Origin: Sphingobacterium sp. UGAL515B_05
GTDB taxonomy: Bacteria > Bacteroidota > Bacteroidia > Sphingobacteriales > Sphingobacteriaceae
Direction of reading: 5' to 3'
Length of the DNA: 64,000 nucleotides
Assembly (NCBI RefSeq): GCF_033097525.1
Contig: NZ_CP109907.1
Span: 1,984,001 to 2,048,000 of the forward strand
How positions within the stretch are numbered: position 1 is the first letter of the stretch; each line of letters opens with the position of its first letter. Made by a program: the position numbers and the translations under genes. The notes beneath the pieces are model-generated. The model was not told where the DNA came from. It did not search any database and saw only the letters and a program-made list of their open reading frames with translations. Shown piece by piece: positions 8,375-16,363 of the stretch.

Positions 8375-9436
8375 TTAAGAGACTATTTCATTGATGATGG
8401 GCAGTCCGACAGAAAATAATATATCGCTTTCCTGAATATGCACAGGTCGATTGGAGAGGATAGCATAACGTTCTTGAATATTTCTTAAACCAATTCCCGA
8501 GCGACCGTGGAGTACTTTCTTCTTTTGGAGGTTGTTTTCAACATAGAGATAATCGTTCTTTCGATAGATCTTCAATAAAAGAGGTTTTTTAAGCGAAATA
8601 ACGTTGTGTTTGATCACGTTTTCAATAAGTAACTGAAGTGAAAGCGGTAAGATAAAGCCTATATGTTGCTCCGCATTAATCTGTAAATCGATCTGAATGC
8701 CCTCTTCGAATCGCAGACTCAAAAGATTTAAATAAGCTTTGGAAAACGCGAGCTCGTCCTGTAATGAAACAAGGCTTTTATCTTTCTGCTCCAGTACATA
8801 ACGATAAATTTTAGAAAGATCAGTCGTAAACATGCTCGCCTTTTTGGGACTTTCATCAATTAATCCATTCAATACATTCAGGCTGTTAAACAAAAAGTGT
8901 GGATCTAATTGATTCTTCAGGGACTCAAATTGGGCCGTTATTTGTTCTTTCTCCTGTTGTGTCTCTTTTATCTGATAATCTCTAAACCGCTTGTAAAAGT
9001 GAAAGCCAAAAAACACGATAGAGATAAATAATGCGATAACAACGGTTTGGAAATAATAAGCAACATGTTGCTGAGATACAAAGTCATGAAATCTTACCAT
9101 GAAACTTTTATTTCCATGGAATAAGCTGGAGAAAAATGCATTGACAGTAAATATCACCATGATAGTGAGTGTGATATTACAAGTAAAGAAAAGGACCATT
9201 TTCCTTCCTAAATCTTTTGCCTGTGGGTATTTTGCTGATACCCATTTTGCTAAATAATCATTGCCCAAAAAAAGGAAAAAACCATATAGTATTCCTTTTT
9301 GCATGCTTGGATGAAGGATAATTGCCTTCCAAGAAGTGTCTTTATATTCAAGTTTTGCGACGAGAACAAAATACATGCTAAGGGCTAGGCTTGAAAGAAA
9401 TGCCCTGATAATGGATTTTAAATATGGTCCTTTCAC
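8375..9436 (-). CDS. LytS/YehU-type sensor histidine kinase
   Basis: 353 residues. Four hydrophobic segments fill residues ~10-155, followed by a coiled-coil linker and the His_kinase signature SLKNQLDPHFLFNSLNVLNGL, whose first His is the phosphorylation site, then an HATPase region (LLIENVIKHNV ... GIGLRNIQERY). It lacks a PAS or periplasmic sensor domain, so sensing is by the membrane part or a partner protein. It starts 8 bp after the stop of the secreted helical-repeat gene, so the two are co-transcribed. Confidence 0.92.
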   Translation of the reverse strand: MKGPYLKSIIRAFLSSLALSMYFVLVAKLEYKDTSWKAIILHPSMQKGILYGFFLFLGNDYLAKWVSAKYPQAKDLGRKMVLFFTCNITLTIMVIFTVNAFFSSLFHGNKSFMVRFHDFVSQQHVAYYFQTVVIALFISIVFFGFHFYKRFRDYQIKETQQEKEQITAQFESLKNQLDPHFLFNSLNVLNGLIDESPKKASMFTTDLSKIYRYVLEQKDKSLVSLQDELAFSKAYLNLLSLRFEEGIQIDLQINAEQHIGFILPLSLQLLIENVIKHNVISLKKPLLLKIYRKNDYLYVENNLQKKKVLHGRSGIGLRNIQERYAILSNRPVHIQESDILFSVGLPIINEIVS

Positions 9437-9444
9437 GAAAACTA

Positions 9445-10059
9445 TTATTTACATTCTTTTATCAACTGTTCTGCCCGATCTTTGCCCCATGAAGGTGCAA
9501 ATGGTGTAGTAATTTTCTCTTCACCGAATAAAGATAGTGCTTTCTTGACATCCTCACATTCTTTGTTGGTATCCTGGTTGAAATATTTTTTTGCGTTTAT
9601 TTGGAATTCCGCTAATCCCAATACCGCACGTGGATTATTTGGCGCAAGGGTGATGGCTTTTTTATATAGACCTATAATCTTAGGTGAAAGCTCTTTGGCT
9701 TTTGTCATCGGATCTGTAATCATCAATGCCGTTTGGTTCATCGCTCTCAGCACAAGCCATTCTGAATTATTGTCCTGGGCGCTATTGTTTAGTATTTCTT
9801 CTGCAGACTGTATATATTTTGCTTGTGCCTCTTTATTTTTCTCCCTGAAGGATGCTGTTGTCAGTACCATGGCCTGATAATAGGCAGGAATCCAATTGTC
9901 CTTTTCTGCCTGTGAAATACGTTCTAAAAGAGCGGCCGCTTTCTGCGTCTCACCCGATTGCCATAGGCTCATGGCTTGTCCCATACTTTTTTCAAAATTG
10001 CTTTGTGCAAATGTGCTGCCGCTTATAAGGCAGATGAGAGTGATAATAAATGATTTCAT
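9445..10059 (-). CDS. secreted TPR-like protein
   Basis: 204 residues with a signal peptide (ISGSTFAQSN). The mature part consists of helical pairs resembling TPR repeats (MGQAMSLWQSGETQKAAALL, GLYKKAITLAPNNPRAVLGLAEF). It lies between a TonB-dependent receptor and a sensor kinase gene with 8 bp to the kinase, which places it as a possible periplasmic connector between the receptor and the kinase. That role is inference; no signalling motif is visible. Confidence 0.65.
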   Translation of the reverse strand: MKSFIITLICLISGSTFAQSNFEKSMGQAMSLWQSGETQKAAALLERISQAEKDNWIPAYYQAMVLTTASFREKNKEAQAKYIQSAEEILNNSAQDNNSEWLVLRAMNQTALMITDPMTKAKELSPKIIGLYKKAITLAPNNPRAVLGLAEFQINAKKYFNQDTNKECEDVKKALSLFGEEKITTPFAPSWGKDRAEQLIKECK

Positions 10060-10212
10060 GATCTATCGTTTTTAGTAGTAAATATTTTTCTAAGTTATTG
10101 CTGTTGTGTTTGATGTATATGATATTGAATGTTATTGAAGTTGGTAATCCTTTTCTGCAAACAGAAATAATTCTGGATGGACCGACGTATTTCGATGATG
10201 AGTTGATGTTTA

Positions 10213-12360
10213 TTATAGATTGTCCAATTGATTGTCTTTTTCATTTTTACTGATTGTCCAAAAATAGCCTAGAAATACAAAGCGTTTGGCAGTAGGGACA
10301 ATCGGTCTACGGTCGTAGATTCCTTGTGAATTTGGCCGGTCTGCATATTGATACCCATAGATTGGGCTAGCGCCAAGAACACTACTGACGGAGAAATGGA
10401 TAATTTTTTGCTGGCTGTAAAGAAATGACCAACTCATAGACAGGCTATTGTAGCCTTTTGTACGGCCATTCATGAATACTGTTTGGTTGGGATCATTGTA
10501 ATTTCTGCCGGATACAAACGAATTTGTCAAACTGAGCTGTGAACGGAGGCTTGATAGCCAGTATTTTCCAACGATATAGAAACTGTGTTTGTAAACATAA
10601 GGGGGAGTGACTGTCGTCGGATAGTTCGCTTCATTTCTCTTACTGTCTGTATAGGAATATGAAATCCAGTATTGGAGGTTTTTGATGCTACTGCTGTTTT
10701 TATAAAATAAGTCAAAGCCTTTGACCTTACCGCTTCCGTTATTGTCATATTGGCTGTCATATTTTGGAGTTATACTGTTGTATTTTGCCAAATTGTTATA
10801 TTTTTTGTGATAGGCTTCTAAGCGAAGTAAGTGCCCTCCACGCGAATAGAAATAATTTGCGATATAATGATTGGCCTCCATCCAGTCAAGTTGTGGAGCA
10901 TATTTTAACAGCGTTGTTGGCGCCTGCTGATGGAAGTTCCCGTAAGCAAGTGATAGCTGCGTATATTTATTTAATGCATAGCCCAGCGAAGCCCTCGGTT
11001 CTAACGTGCTCTTCGCCTGCAAATTGGAGGAAGTTTCTCGTAAGCCGATCTTCCCGATTAAGTTCGGGAAGATGCCGAAGGTAGTTTCCGTAAATACAGC
11101 GGTCATCTTGCTATGATAACCATAGCTATAGCCAAGGGTTTGTCGGTGATATTCTTCTTGATAATTCGTGTCGAAATATTCTATTCCTCCGATACTTTTA
11201 ATCTTATTGTTCCAGATCTTACTTAGCGTTCCTTTTACGTGAAGACTCTTTTCTTCATTAGGGAGGTAAACGTCATCGTAATGCAGCTTATCGGTCAGGT
11301 AGCCTAGGCCAATACCAGACTGGAGTGTCCATCGGTTCCCCAAATTCTGACTGTAGCTGATGTTGGCGTAGGCATTGTTGGATTTCTTTTTCAATGGGAC
11401 GGGTTGCTCATAATTGATGTCCGTTTGGTAAAGTCCCATATTTTCGAAATTGTAAGCCCCATAAATATTTAGAAAACCTTCTTTAAACTGATGGCGATAG
11501 ATCATTTCTCCAGAAGCGTTTTCATAGGGTTTCGTCCATTTTATATCTGGTGTAATAATTTTGGAATAGGGTTTTAAGTTTGTATAACTGCTGTTGAAGG
11601 TGAGGGAGTTTTTGCCCCATTGTACGGTATGTCCTAGCCCTAATCCAACGGAAGATAGCGAAAGCTCTGTTTTGGGCTGCTCTATGGTATTTTCGGTGTT
11701 TAGCGCTAGAATGCTGGACAGCGCATTACCAAATTCTGCAGAATAGCCGCCTGTAGAGAAATTCACGCCTTTAAAGAGCATGGGCGAAAACCTGCCCCTT
11801 ACAGGAACCTCGTTTGGTGTTGCGGTGTAGGGTTGGGCTACTCTGATTCCATTGATGTAGGTCTGTGTTTCGGAAGCATCTCCACCGTGAACCATAAGAC
11901 GTCCATTCTCTCCCCCAACCTGTGCTCCGGGCAATGTTGCCAGTGCGCTGATGATGTTTCCCATACTGCCTGCCGTAGTGACAATATCCAATGGACTCAT
12001 TACCGTGTTTTTTCCGGAGCTATTGGCTTGTAGTACCCCTGCCTGAATCGTGACTTCCTGTAAGCGATTCTCACTTTCTTGCATTTGAATAATCAGCAAT
12101 TCTTTTTGAGGTAGCTGGATAGGCCTGTGATATGTTGGGAGGCCCACAACAGATGCTTTAATGATTTTAGTACCTTGCTCACTGGTCTCAAACAAGAAAT
12201 TTCCAAGCGAATCGGTGGTGCCACCATCATAGGTGCCTTCAATATAAACATTGGCTAAATATATAGGTTTGCCGTTTTTGCCCAGCACTTTCCCTTTCAA
12301 GATGGACTGCGCCGATACGATGGTAATACTTAAAAATAGTAAGGTTAATAACAGCTTCAT
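10213..12360 (-). CDS. TonB-dependent outer-membrane receptor with carboxypeptidase-regulatory domain
   Basis: 715 residues. Signal peptide (ITIVSAQS), then a CarboxypepD_reg-like domain (LKGKVLGKNGKPIYLANVYIEG, residues ~20-100), a plug domain (AGSMGNIISALATLPGAQVGG; GGDASETQTYINGIRV; FSTGGYSAEFGNALSSIL) and a long C-terminal barrel of alternating strands. It imports a ligand across the outer membrane using TonB. No SusD partner is adjacent, so it is not a typical polysaccharide-utilisation receptor. It appears to head an operon with the repeat protein, kinase and regulator. Confidence 0.9.
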   Translation of the reverse strand: MKLLLTLLFLSITIVSAQSILKGKVLGKNGKPIYLANVYIEGTYDGGTTDSLGNFLFETSEQGTKIIKASVVGLPTYHRPIQLPQKELLIIQMQESENRLQEVTIQAGVLQANSSGKNTVMSPLDIVTTAGSMGNIISALATLPGAQVGGENGRLMVHGGDASETQTYINGIRVAQPYTATPNEVPVRGRFSPMLFKGVNFSTGGYSAEFGNALSSILALNTENTIEQPKTELSLSSVGLGLGHTVQWGKNSLTFNSSYTNLKPYSKIITPDIKWTKPYENASGEMIYRHQFKEGFLNIYGAYNFENMGLYQTDINYEQPVPLKKKSNNAYANISYSQNLGNRWTLQSGIGLGYLTDKLHYDDVYLPNEEKSLHVKGTLSKIWNNKIKSIGGIEYFDTNYQEEYHRQTLGYSYGYHSKMTAVFTETTFGIFPNLIGKIGLRETSSNLQAKSTLEPRASLGYALNKYTQLSLAYGNFHQQAPTTLLKYAPQLDWMEANHYIANYFYSRGGHLLRLEAYHKKYNNLAKYNSITPKYDSQYDNNGSGKVKGFDLFYKNSSSIKNLQYWISYSYTDSKRNEANYPTTVTPPYVYKHSFYIVGKYWLSSLRSQLSLTNSFVSGRNYNDPNQTVFMNGRTKGYNSLSMSWSFLYSQQKIIHFSVSSVLGASPIYGYQYADRPNSQGIYDRRPIVPTAKRFVFLGYFWTISKNEKDNQLDNL

Positions 12361-12633
12361 TTTTCTTTAATTTTATTCAAATATCAGCGGCTGTAAGTGT
12401 TCCTGCGAAAAAGAGTGGATGGAATGTCAAAATATCATGACGAATTGCAGGATTCAAACTTTATGCTGTAAATTGATATCGAAAAACAAAATTTCCTCCA
12501 TAAATAAGTTCCGCGATGGAAAGTGGAGAACGCGAAAAATTGCTTTTATATGCGATGTACTTATAGCGGATATAAAAGTCATTTTACTTTCGTTTGATAT
12601 TGAAAATAAGAGTTTAAAATTAAGTCAGTAAAA

Positions 12634-13602
12634 ATGCGAATAACCATTTTAGATGACTATCAAGACGCTGTCCGAAAGTTGGACTGTTTCAAAATTCTTG
12701 ATGGTCACGATGTCCAAATATTGAAACAGTCCTATTCAGATCCGGCTTTACTGGCCGAAAAATTGAGCGATACGGAAGCGCTAGTGCTCATCAGAGAACG
12801 GACGCGAATTACAGAAGACCTGTTGTCTCAGCTTCCCAAACTAAAGTTAATTAGCCAGACGGGCAAAATTTCAAACCATTTGGATTTGGCTGTTTGTAGC
12901 CGTTTCCATGTGGCTGTTGCTGAAAGTATGGGCTCTCCTGTTGCTCCGGCTGAATTGACCTGGCTTTTGATCATGAATGCCCTCCGTGGTTTACCTAAGG
13001 CTCTTTCAGATATGGACAAAGGCCTCTGGCAAACGAACATAGGAGATTGTGTCGCCGGGAAAACAATAGGGATATGGAGCTATGGAAAAATAGGGAAGCG
13101 AATAGCGCAATATGCAAAGGCTTTTGGTGCACAAGTAATTGTTTGGGGAAGCGAAAATTCCCGAGAGGAAGCTGTAAGAGACGGCTTTTTAGCTGCTGTC
13201 AGTAAATCCGATTTTTTTCATTTTTCTGATGTTGTTACTTTACACCTTAGGTTAGTGCCTGAGACGCGAGGTGTCGTAAAGCTCGAAGATCTCCGGTCTA
13301 TGAAGCCGACTGCGCTTTTTGTCAATACCTCTCGTGCTGAGTTGGTTGAAGAGGGGGCACTATTGACCGCGCTCGAGACCGGTGTTCCGGGGATGGCTGC
13401 GGTAGATGTCTATGAGTCCGAACCAATCTTTGACCCGAACTATCCATTATTGCAGTTGCCAAATGTACTTTGTACGCCACATATTGGCTATGTGGAGAAA
13501 AATGGTTACGAACAATTATTTAGACTTGCTTTTGAGAATATTGTAGCCTTTTCCGGGGGCGATCCACAGCATATCGCTAACCCCGAAGTTTTGACCCGCT
13601 AA
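12634..13602 (+). CDS. D-2-hydroxyacid dehydrogenase family protein
   Basis: 322 residues. NAD-binding domain in the centre (AGKTIGIWSYGKIGKRI, residues ~141-157) and the catalytic triad of the family: Arg234 in NTSRAELVEE, Glu263 in DVYESEP and His283 in CTPHIGY. The usual GxGxxG dinucleotide motif reads SYGKIG here, with serine in place of the first glycine. Relatives reduce 2-oxoacids or oxidise phosphoglycerate. An oxoamine-synthase-like gene follows 23 bp later in the same direction, suggesting a shared pathway. Confidence 0.88.
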   Translation: MRITILDDYQDAVRKLDCFKILDGHDVQILKQSYSDPALLAEKLSDTEALVLIRERTRITEDLLSQLPKLKLISQTGKISNHLDLAVCSRFHVAVAESMGSPVAPAELTWLLIMNALRGLPKALSDMDKGLWQTNIGDCVAGKTIGIWSYGKIGKRIAQYAKAFGAQVIVWGSENSREEAVRDGFLAAVSKSDFFHFSDVVTLHLRLVPETRGVVKLEDLRSMKPTALFVNTSRAELVEEGALLTALETGVPGMAAVDVYESEPIFDPNYPLLQLPNVLCTPHIGYVEKNGYEQLFRLAFENIVAFSGGDPQHIANPEVLTR

Positions 13603-13625
13603 TTAAATGAATCGGCTATACATAG

Positions 13626-14672
13626 ATGAATAATTTTACGCATTTAGAACAACCAACAGGTCGCGTTATTGTGGTCGGCGGTAAGGAATATCTTTTTTTT
13701 GGTGGAACTTCCTATCTAGGGCTGGCGACAGATAAAGCATATACTTCTATTTTCATAGAAGGTATACAGCGCTATGGTATCAACAACGGCACTTCACGAA
13801 ATAATAATGTGCAACAGGCCATATTTGATCAAGCCGAAGAATATGCAGCAAAGCGTTTTGGTTTTGAAGCAAGCCTGTTGCTCTCCAGTGGATATCTGGC
13901 AACGCAATTTCTTGTAAGAACCTTGGCAACCGAAGGAGAAGTATTGTATGCTCCTGCTTGTCACCCTTCTTTATGGCTAGATAAGAAGCCCGTCGCAACT
14001 GGGCATTTTGTTGAGTGGGCCAATGCAACGATCGAGTATATCAATCATTCAGCCCAAACATCATTTATCATCGTTAGCAACAGCTTGGACAATATGCGGC
14101 CAGAATTGTACGATTTCACTGTTTTCAATCGTATTGATCCGGACAAAAAGATTATACTCCTCTTAGACGATTCTCACGGAATAGGAGTTTTGCGCAAGAA
14201 TAGCATTTCATTGGATAAAAGTATTTTTCAGCAAACTAATATCGAACTGATCGTCGTCGCATCCTTGGCAAAAGGCCTGGCAACAGATGCTGGATTGATT
14301 TTGGCCGATGGGGAACGGATCAAGTATCTCAAGCGATCAAACTTTTATACAGGGGCTTCTCCAAGTTCACCAGCGAGCTTATATGCATTTGTTCATGGAG
14401 AGCTGATCTATCTACAGCAATTCGAAAAGCTGCAGGATAATATTGATTCCTTCAAAGCCCATATGGAGTCTGGATTAAACGCTGTTGCTGATTTTCCGGT
14501 CTTTTCTTCAATGGATACGGGCCTTTATGCGAGGCTGATGAATGCTGGAATACTGGTTTCAAGTTTTCCTTATCCCCTCGCTACAGACCCTCTATTAAAT
14601 CGGATTGTGGTAAACGCGCACCATACCAAAGCAGATTTGGACCAGCTGAGTCATGCAATTGGCATATATTGA
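13626..14672 (+). CDS. aminotransferase class I/II-fold PLP enzyme, alpha-oxoamine-synthase-like
   Basis: 348 residues. The fold-type-I PLP features are visible: Asp181 and His184 in LLDDSHGIG, and Lys216 in VASLAKGLATDAG as the probable Schiff-base lysine. The N-terminal FFGGTSYLGLATD and GINNGTSRNN segments resemble 8-amino-7-oxononanoate synthase, serine palmitoyltransferase and relatives. It is shorter than those (about 390-400), chiefly at the N-terminus. The product is not deducible. It is probably co-transcribed with the dehydrogenase 23 bp upstream. Confidence 0.82.
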   Translation: MNNFTHLEQPTGRVIVVGGKEYLFFGGTSYLGLATDKAYTSIFIEGIQRYGINNGTSRNNNVQQAIFDQAEEYAAKRFGFEASLLLSSGYLATQFLVRTLATEGEVLYAPACHPSLWLDKKPVATGHFVEWANATIEYINHSAQTSFIIVSNSLDNMRPELYDFTVFNRIDPDKKIILLLDDSHGIGVLRKNSISLDKSIFQQTNIELIVVASLAKGLATDAGLILADGERIKYLKRSNFYTGASPSSPASLYAFVHGELIYLQQFEKLQDNIDSFKAHMESGLNAVADFPVFSSMDTGLYARLMNAGILVSSFPYPLATDPLLNRIVVNAHHTKADLDQLSHAIGIY

Positions 14673-14852
14673 TTTTTATATGACAAGTAATAAGTCAACA
14701 TCTTGTAAATTAGATAATTGTTTTTATTTTTGAGGTCTATTTAATGGTTGGTTGGACGCAATGTCTCGTTAATTGATTGTAAATGTTTGGCTTTTGGAAG
14801 CTTATTTATCAAAAAAGTATTTAAATAATTTCCATTACTCATTTTAAAACAA

Positions 14853-14860
14853 TACTTTTG
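14853..14860 (+). promoter_or_regulatory. -7 promoter element of the HU gene (TACTTTTG)
   Basis: TACTTTTG fits TAnnTTTG and is placed about 60 nt upstream of the HU start codon, giving a leader of about 50 nt. The -33 region has only a TTT where TTG is expected. Confidence 0.5.
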
Positions 14861-14919
14861 CATCCCCAAACATTAGTTGGCTTAAGGGTTGAAAAATAAA
14901 TAATTACAGTAAAATAGAT

Positions 14920-15204
14920 ATGACTAAAGCAGAAATTATTGCAGAAATCTCTACCAAAACTGGCTTAGAGAAGGTAGATGTTCAAGAAACCGTAGAGGCG
15001 TTCTTTAAAGTTGTCAAAAACGCAATGATCGGAGGAGAAAATGTATATGTAAGAGGTTTTGGTAGCTTCGTAGTCAAAAAAAGAGCTGAGAAGACTGCAA
15101 GAAACATTTCAAAAAATACAGCAATCATTATCCCTGAACACTTTGTTCCTAGTTTCAAGCCAGCTAAAATTTTCGTAGAGAAAGTAAAGAATGGCAATAA
15201 ATAA
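14920..15204 (+). CDS. HU family DNA-binding protein
   Basis: 94 residues, the usual HU/IHF length. MTKAEIIAEISTKTGLEKVDVQETVEAFF is the N-terminal helical dimerisation part; NVYVRGFGSFVVKKRAEKTARN is the conserved beta-arm entry; FKPAKIFVEKV is the C-terminal helix. It compacts and bends DNA as a dimer. A membrane-anchored TPR gene follows after 18 bp, a likely co-transcript. Confidence 0.95.
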   Translation: MTKAEIIAEISTKTGLEKVDVQETVEAFFKVVKNAMIGGENVYVRGFGSFVVKKRAEKTARNISKNTAIIIPEHFVPSFKPAKIFVEKVKNGNK

Positions 15205-15222
15205 TCTTTAAAGTAGATTAAA

Positions 15223-16059
15223 ATGGCAAAAACCAAACAGATAATAGTAATAGGATCAGTAGTAGCCTTGGTTGCTGTGCTTTTAGCACAGCCTATTAAA
15301 GGTTTGGTGAACAAAGAAAAACAAACTGCTGCAGCATCTGAGTCGAAGCCTTCCAATGAAGTAAATTTGGAAAATATATCTTCGATGACAAAACAAGGTT
15401 TAGATGCTAGTTTAGTCAAAGAAATTTCCGATATTGAGGGCCAAGTTGCAAAAGCTTCTGGAGAGGATAAGATAAAGCTGTTGCAACAGTTGGCAAATAA
15501 GTGGGATGATGTCGCAAAACCAGCCCCTCAGGCTTTCATCTATGAGGAAATGGCAAAGGTTTCACCGAAGTTTGAATATTGGTTGAAAGCAGGTAATGCT
15601 TATCGTGCCGCTTATACAAATTTGCAAGATTCTACTTTAGCCCAAGCGTTAAATCAAAATGCTATTCATGCATATGAGGCTGCGTTAAAAGCGAATACAA
15701 GTAGTTTGGATGCAAAAACAGGATTGGGTGCCGCAATGGTGTCAGGAACGAACAACCCTATGGCAGGTATTGCCTTATTGCGAGAAGTCGTTGCTGCCGA
15801 TCCTAAAAACTTAGAAGCAAACAAAACTTTGGGATTGTTTTCATTACAATCCCGTCAGTTTGACAAAGCTATCGAGCGTTTTAAGACCGTTATCGATCAA
15901 AAACCCGATGCTGAGTCATACTTTTACTTAGCCACAGGCTATGAAAATATTGGGATGAAAAAGGAAGCCGTTACAGCTTTTCAAAAAAGTAAGGAACTGG
16001 CAGCCGATCCTTCCCTATCACAATTCATCGATCGAAAGATCGCGGAATTGAGCAAGTAA
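15223..16059 (+). CDS. membrane-anchored TPR protein
   Basis: 278 residues. A single N-terminal membrane segment (IIVIGSVVALVAVLLA) is followed by a polar linker and a helical repeat region with TPR-like units (LGAAMVSGTNNPMAGIALLREVVAADPKNLEANKTLGLFSLQSRQFDKAIERF; FYLATGYENIGMKKEAVTAFQKS). It faces the periplasm or is anchored facing outward. It lies 18 bp downstream of the HU gene and just upstream of a mini ribosomal protein gene. Specific role unknown. Confidence 0.7.
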   Translation: MAKTKQIIVIGSVVALVAVLLAQPIKGLVNKEKQTAAASESKPSNEVNLENISSMTKQGLDASLVKEISDIEGQVAKASGEDKIKLLQQLANKWDDVAKPAPQAFIYEEMAKVSPKFEYWLKAGNAYRAAYTNLQDSTLAQALNQNAIHAYEAALKANTSSLDAKTGLGAAMVSGTNNPMAGIALLREVVAADPKNLEANKTLGLFSLQSRQFDKAIERFKTVIDQKPDAESYFYLATGYENIGMKKEAVTAFQKSKELAADPSLSQFIDRKIAELSK

Positions 16060-16096
16060 TTAATTTATTATTTTATAATCATTAAAAAATTTAGCT

Positions 16097-16186
16097 ATGC
16101 CAAGCGGAAAAAAAAGAAAAAGACACAAGATGGCTACTCACAAACGTAAAAAACGTTTAAGAAAAAATAGACACAAGAAAAAATAG
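16097..16186 (+). CDS. COX24/AURKAIP1-like mini ribosomal protein (mS38-like)
   Basis: A 29-residue, extremely basic peptide, beginning MPSGKKRKRHKMATHKRKKR and ending in RHKKK. It matches the short bacterial members of the AURKAIP1/COX24 family found in Bacteroidota, homologous to the C-terminus of the mitochondrial ribosomal small-subunit protein mS38. It lies 37 bp after the TPR gene and is followed by a strong hairpin-T terminator at 16241-16282. It is easily missed because of its size. The family match is by recognition of the sequence; ribosome binding is from family knowledge. Confidence 0.8.
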   Translation: MPSGKKRKRHKMATHKRKKRLRKNRHKKK

Positions 16187-16240
16187 TCTTGTGATAAGCT
16201 TTTAAACATCTTGGCCCATTTTGCTGAGATAGCTTTACGA

Positions 16241-16282
16241 AACGATCTACATGTCTGTGAAGGGGATGTAGATTGTTTTTTT
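16241..16282 (+). terminator. Rho-independent terminator
   Basis: AACGATCTACAT and ATGTAGATTGTT form a 12-bp stem (one G-T pair) with a 13-nt loop, followed directly by a run of seven Ts. It ends the HU/TPR/mS38-like transcript and isolates the RNase G gene. Confidence 0.85.
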
Positions 16283-16363
16283 CGTAACAACGTTCTTTAA
16301 ATGTTTAATCGGATACCCAAGATTGCGATAGGATATTGCATAGGTATCAAAAATGAGTAGCTT

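Noticed and set aside
12419..12631. 70-codon plus-strand frame before the D-2-hydroxyacid dehydrogenase
   Set aside because: No recognised domain and no promoter motif; sits in an AT-rich intergenic gap, so probably chance.
14673..14919. Possible riboswitch or small RNA before HU
   Set aside because: Only an AT-rich region with a promoter-like TACTTTTG; no structured element was visible.
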